64,000 nucleotides of DNA, from the NCBI GenBank assembly GCA_020226215.1, contig CM035231.1:56014876-56078875 (forward strand), written 5' to 3'. The stretch is from Sindora glabra. Taxonomy: Eukaryota; Streptophyta; Magnoliopsida; Fabales; Fabaceae. The notes below the pieces were generated by a model. That model ran no database searches and was not told where the DNA came from. It was given only the letters and a program-made list of their open reading frames with translations. Both the position numbers and the translations under genes were made by a program. Below, in pieces: positions 49,342-59,791 of the stretch (positions are counted from its first letter, which is position 1; each line of letters begins with the position of its first letter).

Positions 49342-50857
49342 CTAACCAAAGATATCAAAAGAGCCTACAATTCCCATATTCTCAACATGCTTTTGAAAAA
49401 TTATAGGTCTAAGTCCTTTAGTCATGGGATCCGCCAACATAGCATCAGTATGAATGTGCTCTACCACTATGTCCCCTTTCTTCACAAGATCTCTGACTGT
49501 GAGGTATTTTAACTCTAAATGTTTAGATCCACTAGAACTTTTATTATTTTTGGTGAAGAAAACTGCAGCACTATTATCACAATAAATTTTCAGTGGTCTA
49601 GCAATAGAGTCAACAATCTGTAATCCTGAAATGAAAATTTTCAACCAAATAGCTTGTGAAGCAGCACCATAACAAGCAACAAATTCTGCTTGCATAGTGG
49701 AAGAAGCTGTCAATGTCTGCTTAGCACTTTTCCAGGATATAACACTTCCAGCCATCATGAAAATGTAACCTGAAGTAGATTTCATATCATCGGAACATCC
49801 AGCAAAATCTGAGTCTGAATACCCAATTACTTCAAGGTTATCAACATTCCTATAAACGAGCATATAACCTTTGGTTTTCTGCAAGTATCTCATAACCTTT
49901 TTAGCAGCACACCAATGATCTCTACCAGGGTTAGAAAAATACCTACCAAGAACACTAACCACAAAAGCTAAATCTGGTCTGGTGCAAACTTGAACATACA
50001 TTAAACTTCCAACCGCACTTGCATAGGGAATATTTTGCATTGACTGTTTCTCTATCTCATTCGCTGGGCACTGCATGTTGCTGAACTTATCACCTTTCAC
50101 AACTGGAGTATCCCCAGGTTTACAATTTTGCATTTCAAATCTTTCAAGAATCCTATCAATATATGCCTTTTGAGATAATCCCAATAAATTGCGAGTTCTG
50201 TCCCTATGAATTTGAATACCCAAAACAAATGATGCCTCACCAAGATCCTTCATATCAAAAGTTCTAGACAACATTTGTTTGGTATCATGTAGCAAAGCTA
50301 GACTATTGCTTGCCAATAGAATATCATCAACATACAAGATGAGAAAAATAAAATTGCTCCCACTGATCTTGAGATAAATACACTGGTCAACTTTATTTTC
50401 TGTGAAGCCCATAGATGTAATCAACTCATCAAACTTTAAATACCATTGTCGAGATGCTTGTTTCAAACCATATATCGATTTTCGTAACTTGCATACCAGA
50501 TGCTCAGATTCATTTGTCTGAAAACCTTCAGGTTGTTTCATGTAGACATCTTCCATAAGTTCACCATTCAAAAAGGCTGTTTTGACATCCATTTGATGAA
50601 GTTCTAAATTAAAATGTGCAACCAAGGCCATAATAATCCTGAATAAGTCTTTAGAAGATACTGGCGAGAAGGTATCAAAGTAGTCAATTCCTTCTCTTTG
50701 AGTAAAACCTTTAGCTACCAATCTTGCTTTAAATCGTTCAATTTTGCCAGTTGAATCTTTCTTAGTCTTGTACACCCATTTGTAGCCAATTGCCTTATAA
50801 TTTTGCGGAAGCTCAACAAGTTCCCATACTTCTTTTTTATCATGGACTGAATTTCCT
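49342..50857 (-). pseudogene. Copia reverse transcriptase and RNase H segment
   Basis: From residue 1 at 50775 the frame is open for 477 codons. MDVKTAFLNGE at 62-72 carries the first catalytic Asp of the reverse transcriptase; YVDD at 148-151 is the active-site pair. RNase H follows, with DSDFAG at 321-326 and STMQAEF at 359-365. The segment ends in the Copia-typical ADPMTKGL motif and a stop at 49342. Upstream, the conserved WELVELPQ and YKWVYKTKKD lie in this frame, but the preceding segment reaches them in another frame: a single-base change in the A-run near 50840 causes a frameshift. The reverse transcriptase domain itself looks intact, but it would not be translated as part of the polyprotein. 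Confidence 0.93.
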
Positions 50858-51530
50858 CATTCATAGCATTTAACCACAGATCAGATTGTTGACTGTTCAT
50901 TGCTTGACTGTACGTTGTTGGATCAACAACATCCCCAATATTATATTCACTCTCACCAAGATAAACATAATAATCATTTGAAATTGCTGCCCTCCTTTGT
51001 CTGACTGACCTTCTAATAGGGATCTGCTCTACTGGTTGAACAGGTTGGTGATTTTCAATGGGAATAACTACAACAGGTTCTACAATTTGGTCACGCTCTA
51101 CATTTTGATCATTTTGTATCTCAACATGAACAGATGAAGGTACAAAAGTCTGACTAGGTAAAACTAGTGGAGTGATAATGGAAGCTGGATCATCTTGTGT
51201 TTCAAGGTGCCCTGGATTTGGTGACAAGTCAGCAACATCAAGCTCAAGAAATTTTGCAGTCATGGACTCAACTATTTTTGTACCTCTTGTGGGGCAATAG
51301 AACTTGTATCCTTTTGCACGATCTGGATACCCTATGAAGTAACAACGAACAGATCTTGGATCAAGTTTCTTTATTGATGGATCATAAATTTTTACTTCAG
51401 AAGGATAACCCCAAACTCCAAAATGATTAAGGCTAGGTTTTCTGCCGGTCCAAAGCTCAAAGGGTGTTTTAGGTACTGACTTGCTAGGAACACGGTTAAG
51501 GATGTACAAAGCAGTTTTAATGGCCCCACC
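50858..51530 (-). pseudogene. Copia segment between integrase and reverse transcriptase
   Basis: The frame begins just after an in-frame TAG at 51531-51533 that replaces the usual Trp following LPEFL. It holds the integrase C-terminal module (YILNRVPSKSVPKTPFELW, GRKPSLNHF, and a GYPDRAKGYKFY-type stretch at about residues 60-72), a Pro/Val/Gln-rich linker and RRSVRQRRAAISNDYYVYL. MNEEIQSMIKK at its end leads into the frameshift near 50840. The original reading continues across both lesions, which marks them as secondary decay. Confidence 0.9.
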
Positions 51531-52580
51531 CTAAAGAAATTCAGGTAAATTTGTTCCACTCATCATGCTCCTCATCATGTCTTTAAGAGTTCGATTGCGC
51601 CTTTCAGCAATGCTATTTTGTTCAGGACTACCAGGCATGGTATATTGTGGAACAATTTCACAATCTTGTTTGCCATAATATTCACCTCCTCGGTCAGATC
51701 TCACAATCTTGATGACTTTTCCCAATTGTTTTTCAACTTCAATTTTGAAATTTTTGAATTTCTCAAGTACATCAGATTTTTCTTTTATCAAATAAAGATA
51801 ACCATATCGAGAAAAGTCATAAATGAATGTAACAAAATAATGACAACCACAAATGGTGGAAGAGTATGGTTCAGATATATCAGTATGAATTATTTCTAAA
51901 AGATTTGAACTATGAGTAGCGCCCTTCTTTTTAGTCTTAGTTAACTTGCCCCTAATACAGCTGACACATATGTCCATATCACCAAAATCTAGGGAAGGAA
52001 GAATATTCTCTTTAATTAACCTCCCCACCCGTTCCCTAGATATATGTCCCAATCTTCTATGCCATAAGACTGATGATGTTTCCTTAATTCTAGGCCGTTT
52101 TGAAATCATATTTTCAACATTCAAAGAAGCATAAGGACTATCAGAGGCTAAAAGTAACCTATATAAACCATTATCAAGAACACCAAAACCAATGGACTCA
52201 GAATGCAATAAAATATCAACTTTTCCATTTCCAAAAATAAATGTGTATCCAAGCCTATCCAAAAGAGAAATTGAAATTAAATTACGTCTAAAACTAGGAA
52301 CATAAAAAACATTATTCAATGTAATCTCAATAAAGTTTTCTAAACGTAAAATAACATCTCCTATGCATTCAACTACAACTTCAAGATCATTTCCTACTCT
52401 AAGTTTGGACTCTCTTTCACTTGGTTTCCTTTTGCTTACGAACCCCTGCAAGGTAATTGCAACATGAGTTGTAGAACCACTATCAAACCACCAAGAATCT
52501 ATAGGGACATCAATTAAATTTGATTCAAAGCAAGCTAAGGATAAGAGTTTACCATTCTCATTTCCTTTTTTCTTTTCTAA
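51531..52580 (-). pseudogene. Copia protease and integrase segment
   Basis: The same frame as gag continues past a TAG at 52581-52583. The aspartic protease signature DSGST lies at about 52490-52476, after DVPIDSWWF. In the frame counted from 52451, the integrase zinc-binding residues are His131, His136, Cys162 and Cys165. The catalytic triad is Asp191 (IHTD), Asp253 (RSDRGGEY) and Glu283 (AERRNR). It stops at 51531 with TAG in place of Trp. All catalytic residues are present, so the defect lies in the stops rather than the active sites. Confidence 0.92.
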
Positions 52581-53438
52581 CTAAGACTTGAATCTATAGC
52601 AATAAGTCCTTTTATGACCTTTCTTATGACAATGATAACACTCTGCATTCTTATGGATGGAACCTGTAGGGCCTTCCACTTGTGATTTATGACCATTATT
52701 ATTATTATTATTACCATGCTTATGAGCCTCCTGAGATTTAGAAAAATTGTTCCTTGGAGCATAAGATTTAAATTTCTTTTTCTTGTGGGTTAGACTTTTG
52801 CTGGGTAAGGATTTTGGTTGGGTCAAAAAACTTATTTCTTTCTTTTCTTTCCTCAATTTTTCTTCCTCAGCAACACACTTAGTGATGAGTTCATTAATGG
52901 TCCAGGGTGTGTTCAAGGTATTATAGGGTGTCTTGATTTGACTGAATTCTGGAGGTAAGGAATTCAATGCATGTGGGACAAGAAAGGTATCCGACAATTC
53001 AATTTTTAGGTTCTTCAATTGAGTTTGGAGGTGAACCATCTTGATAATAAACTCTCTTACACCACCAGTGTTATCATACTTCATAGTCGTCAGTTCCTTC
53101 ATTAAGCATCCAGATTCAGCATTATCAGATACTTGATACCTTTGCCCAATAGCATCCATAAATTCTTTGGCCTTGGTTGCATCTACCAATCCACCCAGTA
53201 GATGTTCAGGTACAGATCTCTTAATTGCAATAAGGCTAAGCCTATTAGATCTCTCCCATTTCGCATAGTAATCTTTTTGCTCTTGAGTGCTTTCAGGAGT
53301 AAGTGCTGGCGGTTCTGGCTTACGCAAGGCTAAATCAAGATCTATAATACCAAGAGCAAACTCTATATCCTGCTTCCACCTCTTATAATTTATGCCATTT
53401 AACAATTCAATAGTTGCAGTGTTATTGTTTACTGCAAA
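52581..53438 (-). pseudogene. Copia gag segment
   Basis: The frame reads from about 53438 (ATIELLNGINYKRWKQDIEF) through the typical gag core DLDLALRKPEPP and ends with a zinc knuckle CX2CX4HX4C (residues 256-269 counted from 53405). TAG at 52581-52583 follows KS, where related elements have Trp before the sequence LEKK. No ATG is present near the expected start: the open frame continues upstream without one and begins at 53405 only with TTG, so the original start has probably been lost. Gag forms the particle that packages the RNA, and the knuckle binds nucleic acid. Confidence 0.88.
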
Positions 53439-53540
53439 AGAGATTGTGAAAGAATAATTAGAGATGCAATATGTTAGTTCTGAGCATTTTAAATTTATTC
53501 ATAACCACAATTAGGAGTATATAAAATATCACTACATTCT

Positions 53541-53807
53541 CCCCTTTGGGCAGAGAAAGTAATGTATGAAAGACCCTCCTAAAAATTGAAGCCAACCAGG
53601 ATAATATATTATTATTACAAAATTACCCCCTTTGGGTAGGTAAAATTTATAATAATAAAATAAATCCAGAAATAATATTTTGCTTCAATAATTCAATTTC
53701 TAATTATATCATACAATAACCCCCTTTGGGCAAGTCATTATATGAAATAATTAAAAAATATTAATTAGCTCATTTTTAATTACAACACATAGTTACCCCC
53801 TTTGGGC
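53541..53807 (-). repeat. Four spaced CCCAAAGGGG motifs in the Copia leader
   Basis: On the plus strand CCCCTTTGGG occurs at 53541, 53627, 53721 and 53797, about 75-95 bp apart. Three of the four are followed by CAG or CAAG and a region containing 'atgtgaaa-taattaaaaa'. They look like degenerate tandem units and lie between the primer-binding site and gag. Confidence 0.75.
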
Positions 53808-54290
53808 AGATAATTATGTGAAATAATTAAAAATAATAATAATCCCGTAAATATATATATATATATATTTTAATAGCTCGAAGACTTATAAATCAAAATA
53901 AATAATTTCACTTTAGTGATAATTACCCATTTCAACCTATAAATCTCCTAAAAGAACCGGGATATTTAAATGAAGCCCAAAACTATAAATTAAAATAAAA
54001 TATGATCAGTCCATTAAGGGATGCTAAACAATATGCACCAATACTGATCATAAAAAAAAATCATATTGCATCAAAAAACACAATCTCAATATATATTTTT
54101 TGCTAATTAAAAATAAATAAGTTTTCCTAATTTTCTCCTAACTTTAGAAGAGTATGCATTTAGGATTGTAATTTTGGGAGAGTAAAATATAAAAAAAATA
54201 TTATTATTATTATTATTTTAAAAAAATTAAAATATATATAATAAATATTTATTGTAAAAAATTGTGAAAACAAAAGAATTGTAATGCATA

Positions 54291-54320
54291 ACCCACACGC
54301 ATCAATGATGGCGCGTGGGT
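54291..54320. other. Hairpin in the Copia leader
   Basis: ACCCACACGC pairs with GCGCGTGGGT over a 10-base loop, nine of ten positions complementary. It could form in the element RNA; a role in packaging or translation is only a guess. Confidence 0.5.
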
Positions 54321-54907
54321 CACGCCATAAGCAAATCATTGCAAGACAGAGCATGCGTCACTAAAGACGGAATGAAGAAAGCCTTCCTAGGTGCTGTAAT
54401 GCAGACAAATTTCAGCTCCATTATGACGCATTAAACACAAGGATTAATGGTGCCTTTTAATTTCTAAGCAATTACACAGTCCACAGATTGCCGTTCTGAA
54501 AACTAGCAATCCTATAGAGATCGATGGCAAAACATCTTTCGTAATATGGTAATTTTCGATAAAAGAAATCAAAAAGGCAAAAGGACGAAAACCCAGAAAA
54601 GACGAAACTGTCATACCCAGAAAATAATTGATATGAAATTTATACATATAACAAATCAAAACAAATCCTCTTGTACTATTCTTTTTATTAATTATTTGCA
54701 TCTATTTCATAATAATAGAGGATTGTAATTTCACAATTATACAATCATAAAAATAATAACTAAAATTATAGATTGGATAAAATAAATAATAATTTTTCTT
54801 ACCAATTTGATAATAATAATCTAACAAGAAAATAGATGATAATAATCATGAAAGAATATAGACTACACAAGAGAATATATATTTTAATTCTCAATTTATT
54901 GTAAGTG

Positions 54908-54919
54908 GCTCTAATACCA
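54908..54919 (-). other. Copia primer-binding site (initiator tRNA-Met type)
   Basis: Read leftward, TGGTATTAGAGC lies two bases inside the upstream LTR. It differs by one base from TGGTATCAGAGC, the complement of the 3' end of plant initiator methionine tRNA used by most Copia elements. Confidence 0.88.
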
Positions 54920-54921
54920 AA

Positions 54922-55250
54922 TGTAAGCAAAAATAATTCATATAGGATAAAAACTTACATATATCAAGAACATAAAATACATGATTTAAGAAAATAGATA
55001 GCGTACCTGTGTTCGCCATAATAAATTGATGAACAAAGGTTTGGTCTTCCCTGCCTTCTTTACGAATTTGCAGCCGATGGGATACCAGGATTCACAAAGT
55101 GTTTTGTGGTTAACAATAGAGCGTAGAGTGGTTAGGAGGACCTAACCTGCTTAAATAGAAAGTCCTACTGGGCTCACCCATCAAAAATCCAGTTGGTTAA
55201 AGGTCTACACTTGCTGCAAAACACATCAGCCCACCAGGCATTATAATCCA
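54922..55250 (-). repeat. Upstream (5') LTR, truncated to 329 bp
   Basis: It aligns with 48266-48595 and then stops at aatcca, where the full LTR would continue with taaaagtgatc for another 118 bp. The missing part is the outer U3 end. A TATA-like TATTTAAG at 55150-55157 remains. Loss of the outer U3 probably removed enhancer sequence and an integrase recognition end. Confidence 0.88.
55150..55157 (-). promoter_or_regulatory. TATA-like box in the Copia upstream LTR
   Basis: TATTTAAG read leftward, with the same sequence at 48494-48501 in the other LTR. It is the only TATA-like element at a sensible distance from the leader. Confidence 0.4.
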
Positions 55251-55284
55251 TGGGCATCCTATTTTATATAGGATGGAGTTTATG
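55249..55284. repeat. Right copy of the Copia target duplication (36 bp)
   Basis: Identical to 48232-48267. The junction with the truncated LTR shares CAT between element (aatcCATaaaa) and target (gCATgggc), a 3-bp microhomology. Confidence 0.9.
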
Positions 55285-57400
55285 CTTTAAATTTAAAAAA
55301 TTTAAATTTAGGATGGGCTTGAACCCCTCCCCCCCATTTTATTTTAATTTTTTCATAAAGTCCGACCAAAATTTTTGTATGCTCTTCCCTATGTATCGAT
55401 TATCCTCTTTTATCCTGCGTTTGAATGGAAGGAAAGAAAGGAAAGAAGGTGAAACTTTTTGAAATTTAAAATTTTTTATTGATTGAAAAAAAAAGAAAAG
55501 AAAAAAATGAAAAGGTGATATTTGTAGTTAATATTATCGTTCAATATAAAATTTTTAAAATTATTTTATTTAGTTTTCTTCTTAAATAAATCTTTTCTTT
55601 TTCTTTCCTTCATTTTTCTCACCATTCAAGCTAAATTTAAGATATTTAGAACAATAACCCATAAGATATATAATGATAACCAATGATAAAAAAAGATTGG
55701 ACGGATAGAATTTGTAAATTATCCTTTATTTATCAAAACATGAATTTCACCTCTTTTTTTTAACTGGACTTGCACTAGAATTCTAGAAGGTAAATTCACG
55801 ACAGACACACCATGTTCTATCGCTCTCAAGTGACTAGTTCTGTCGAATGGAATAGACAAGGGTATACGAATACAATGAACAAAATGGGTCCCAATATTTA
55901 AATGTTGCGACCCCTCAATCACCTCTGCACCACAAGCAGTCTGCAGCAATATCAACATCCAGCTAATTTGAATCCCCTTGAATCCTTCGGAAATTTAGAG
56001 GTGGAAGTTTAGAAAAAAAAAATATATCCAATTTTTTTACCAATATATTAATAATATTGCAGAGAGTTGTTCTAATTATATTTGAAATTAATTAAATGAA
56101 TTATTATTTATATTATCATAAAATATAAATTTTTTATGTTAAAATAATGAATTTTAATTTTTGGAATAAAATTTATATTTTTAATTATTTAAATTAAAGA
56201 AAATTGATTGAAAAATATGTTAGAGATTCAAATTCTGTTTAACACACACAACGTTTTGCAAATGATAAACATATAATTAGGGTTTTAAATTTTTGTTATG
56301 ATTGCATTGGATTGCTTTCGTTAGGCCTAAAAACGACCATTAACAACCTTAGCCTAACATAGATACAACGATTAGTGATCTATGGGTAATCATGATCCAA
56401 CTGTAATGAAATGATAATTGGAGGACTCAAAATTATTTAAAAGGAGATGGTTTGCCTAAAATCAAAATGGTTGGTTCTTCCTCTTTTGGTACAATCTAGA
56501 AGAAATGCAAAAAATACACCCAAAACACACCTCTCGTACGATCTAGAAAAAGTACCAGCACACCATTTAAGAAGAGAATTAAAATATTATAAAACGTGAA
56601 CGTATAAGATGGGGGAAGTAGTTTTATATGAGAAAAGTAAATAGCAATTATTAAATTTTGTATATTGAAATATTAATAAAAATTATATCATAAATTAAAA
56701 TGGTCATATACTCATTTAAATAAATTATATAATTTTATATTTTATTCATAATTATTCAATATCAAATTTAATGATTACAATTTATTCCTTTCATTTTATT
56801 ATAAAAATATTCTTCTCATTTAAAATATTTCCTATAAAATATTAATTATGCAATATGTAAATATTAGTTACGATAAGTTAAAATAATCATATAAACATTT
56901 AAAAAAATTATATAATTTTATAATTTACTCATAATGCTTTAATATTAAATTTAATGGCTACAATTCATTCTTTTCATTTTCTTATAAAAATTTTCCTCTC
57001 ATTTAAAATATTTCCTATAAAATATTAATTATGCAACGCGTAAATATTAGCGAAATTAAGAGACAATCACATTTTTTCTGAACTTAAAAATAATTAGTTT
57101 GTGACAACACTTTATGGAATCACTTAATTAATCCTTGTAATTTAAAATCACATTTGAGGGACCCATGGCATAGGTGATAAGCTAATTAGCACCATATTCA
57201 ACACATACATACCATAAGTAAATTATAAATATTCAAATATGACAGGACCAAAACATTAATTCAAGGAATATGTTAAACTACTAACTTAAATATATGGCTA
57301 TTAGCGTAATTGATTTAATAAATGAATGATGGTTGAATTTTAAATGTAATACAATATTTTTTTCTTAATAATTAGGTTTTTCAACACTAAGGGTATAATG
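55285..57400. other. AT-rich intergenic stretch
   Basis: A candidate small TIR element lies at about 55408-55636 (tgcgtttgaatggaaggaaag against the inverted tttctttccttcatttttctcaccattcaa). An unrecognised open stretch is listed at 55719-55958. Positions 56650-56860 and 56870-57030 are a direct tandem repeat of about 180 bp (both contain ataatttcat/ttactcataat, tttaatggctac and cctctcatttaaaatatttcctataaaatattaattatgcaa). Confidence 0.55.
55719..55958 (-). other. Open stretch of 79 codons, unrecognised
   Basis: The minus-strand frame starts with ATG at 55958 and ends with TAA at 55719. It has even amino-acid use (for example NIGTHFVHCIRIPLSIPFDR) and higher GC than its surroundings, so a captured or decayed exon is plausible. 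No family is recognised, and neither splice context nor a paralogue in this window supports it. Confidence 0.35.
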
Positions 57401-58146
57401 AGTAAAGCTACTCATGAGCAATTTAATATTAGTTCACAAAATATTTAATTTGAATTAAATTATAAACGTGTCAAGTTTGATTAGCGTATGAGCCGGATTT
57501 GAATTTCTTATTCTTTGATTCAAATTGTTCACGAGCTTTAACAAGTCTTGTTATGAAGTATTTTTTATATGTATTGTATTTAATTAATATTAATATAATA
57601 TATAATATATATTAAATTAAAAATCAAGTTCGATAAAGCTTATTTAAATTCATCTAGATTTATTTGTGATTTAAATTCAAGCTTGACTCGAATATTTGGA
57701 TCTTAATTAAAAATTTAAATTAAATAATATGTTATTTATTTAAATTCAAATAAGCTCATTTAACTTGTATTTAAATTTATAAAGTATTTTTTTATATATT
57801 GTATTTAATTAATATAAATATAATATGTAAATAATATAATATATAATATATATTAAATTAAAAATCAAGTTCGATTGAGCTTATTTAAATTCATTTAGAC
57901 TTATTTGTGATTTAAATTTGAACTTGACTTGAGTATTTTGGTCTTAATTATAAATTTATATTAAATAATATGTTATTTATTTAAATTTGAATAATTCCAT
58001 TTAAGTTTGTATTTGATTCAAACTAAAGTTCAAATTTTTTGAAGTTTGACAAATTTGAGCTTAACTTCAAACTTGTTTATTACTACTGAGTTCAATGTTA
58101 AATATATACAAACGTTTAACTTAACTCGACTCATTTGTATATGTAG
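57400..58146. repeat. Tandem pair, 241-bp period, inside a possible TIR element
   Basis: caagttcgataaagcttattt at 57624 recurs as caagttcgattgagcttattt at 57865. The flanking blocks tatttaattaatat, gatttaaat-caagcttgact, and aataatatgttatttatttaaat are shared in the same order. The outer ends (gagtaaagctactcatgagc at 57399 and the inverted actcgactcatttgtatatgt near 58125) resemble a known plant theme of 'gctcgagttcga' elements, but exact ends are uncertain. Confidence 0.7.
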
Positions 58147-59791
58147 TGAACACAATCGATAAGGGTGACCGTAAAAAGTGACAATTTTAATGACTATAGA
58201 AAAACTCTCCCTCAAGTGTCCGAATAACAATGTGTATATAGATTAAAATTGATAATGTTTCAAAGGTCAACCACGATATGATGGCTGATTGGTAACTTAA
58301 TATTTGACACCATCACAGAAAAACATAGTGGAAATTCTTTGTTGTCTAATAAATATACAAATTTCGTGTTCCCTATAATAAAAATCAAGGAAAATATTAG
58401 TTGATGAATTAATTATTATGTCAATCGTTTAATATTAATGACAATTTTTTTATACACTTGAATGGTATCTGGACAACTAAAAATTTCTCCAAACTATATC
58501 ACTTGAATCCTAAAATAAATACAAATAAAATTCTAACTTTTCCACACGTGACAACTTGCAGCAGTATATGTATGCATGATGATCACCAAAGACATTAGTG
58601 GCAGTGTGGAACATTCCTCGCTCGTCCGTTTCACTTTGCACTCTCATAATCGCGGGTGCCTTGTTCGGCTGCTCCTCGTAGGGTTTTAGTTGATAAAATC
58701 TTAAAAACACACACACACACACCTGTCAGGGTTAACATTTTAACGGTGCAGTGAAATTTATTTATTTATTTAGAATCCCCTTTTTCTTAGTGTCTTAAAT
58801 TAAAATTTAAAATTTTACATATATGAATCCTATATTTGAATGAAAGGAGAAAATAAATATGAGAAGAAAAAAAAGCGGTGAAAATATATTCCTTTCCTGT
58901 TTGTTTGATTTTACAAAATTGAGAGAAAAGAAAATATGCTCTGAGCAATTTTTTTTATTTGAAAGTATAAAAAATGAAAATTTTATTTTTAATAAAATGA
59001 TTGATTTTAATTTTGATCCAAATAAAAAAAAAGTTATTTTTTTACTTATTTTCTCTGCGTTAATAATAAAGAAAAATTTATAATATATCATTAGTACTCT
59101 TCAACTGATCCTAATGATCCGTATCCGTTCGACGATAACTGGTCAGAACCCGATCTCATAAGAATTTCAGCTTACTTCGATATCAAAAAATTAAAAAAAT
59201 TGATGGGTTCGGTCGATTTCGGATGAAAACTCATTATTCGAAACCTGACCGAATGATCTGTGTTCTTACCTGGGCATAGCAGAGCCAATTGGGTAATTGC
59301 ACTCGGAAGATGGTCTGCTAATTTCTCTCATCTTGAGACTTACCTGCAGGGATCATCGAAACTCGGGTAGCTCAAAGCAAATATGTGGTAGATTGGAAGT
59401 ATCAAACATCAGATTTTTGCGGCGGAGTACCTCGGTGATGAAGCCATCAAGAAGGCATTTGGTCGTAGTATATGATAGAGTGGGGTCCAACCATTGTGAA
59501 TGATTCACGTTCTGGGACAGAAAAGTTGGTGGATATACTACCATTTATTGGTTAGATTTACTCCATAAAATATATCTGAGTTGTTTCCGATAGAGGTTTG
59601 TGATATAGAGGGACGATATCAATATTGTTAACTCGATCGATCCCGACTTAGATCAATGCAAACCGATTTATCCGATTTGTTTCGGTTAAAGTAAATGGAT
59701 CAACCGGTTTCTGATCATTTATTTTTCCAATAAGTTGTTTCAATTAATTAGGTGAAATCAGATTTCTTAACCAATACTTAATCCTATTGTT
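58147..59791. other. Intergenic stretch with two complex islands
   Basis: At 58520-58722 a minus-strand frame of 70 codons (KPYEEQPNKAPAIMRVQSET in its first third) has coding-like composition but no recognisable family. A (CA)n tract lies at 58706-58721. At 59100-59740 the sequence is GC-richer, with repeated cgatt/tcggtt words (gttcggtcgatttcggatg, ccgatttgtttcggttaaag); it is stop-containing in all frames and looks like an LTR or TIR relic. Between them (58830-59095) is an A-rich stretch open on both strands by chance. Confidence 0.4.

Larger units (their letters stand above)
53439..54907 (-). other. Copia leader (5' untranslated region), about 1.5 kb
   Basis: Non-coding sequence between the primer-binding site and gag. 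It contains four spaced CCCAAAGGGG motifs (53541-53807), a (TA)n tract at 53852-53869 and a hairpin at 54291-54320. The segment 54280-54420 is notably less AT-rich than the rest. Confidence 0.7.
48266..55250 (-). mobile_element. Ty1/Copia LTR retrotransposon, defective
   Basis: The element is transcribed leftward. The left LTR (48266-48712, the downstream one) and the right LTR (54922-55250, the upstream one) are about 96% identical over the shared 329 bp; I counted about 13 substitutions by eye plus a 1-bp indel. A primer-binding site and a polypurine tract sit at the expected inner borders. Gag, protease, integrase, reverse transcriptase and RNase H motifs occur in Copia order (integrase before reverse transcriptase). 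The right LTR lacks its outer 118 bp. Instead of the usual 5-bp target duplication there is one of about 32-36 bp. Two stop codons and a frameshift break the polyprotein. Confidence 0.95.

Noticed and set aside
51618..52134. Plus-strand frames inside the Copia integrase
   Set aside because: Antisense shadows of the conserved minus-strand integrase.
52577..52762. Second minus-strand frame overlapping gag
   Set aside because: Alternative frame of the gag zinc-knuckle region; the conserved knuckle lies in the other frame.
54444..54728. Opposing short frames in the Copia leader
   Set aside because: No conserved motif and AT-rich; the leader of Copia elements is normally non-coding.
58807..59091. 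Opposing frames of 74 and 94 codons
   Set aside because: A/T homopolymer-rich DNA open on both strands; amino acids are almost only Lys, Phe, Ile, Asn and Leu.
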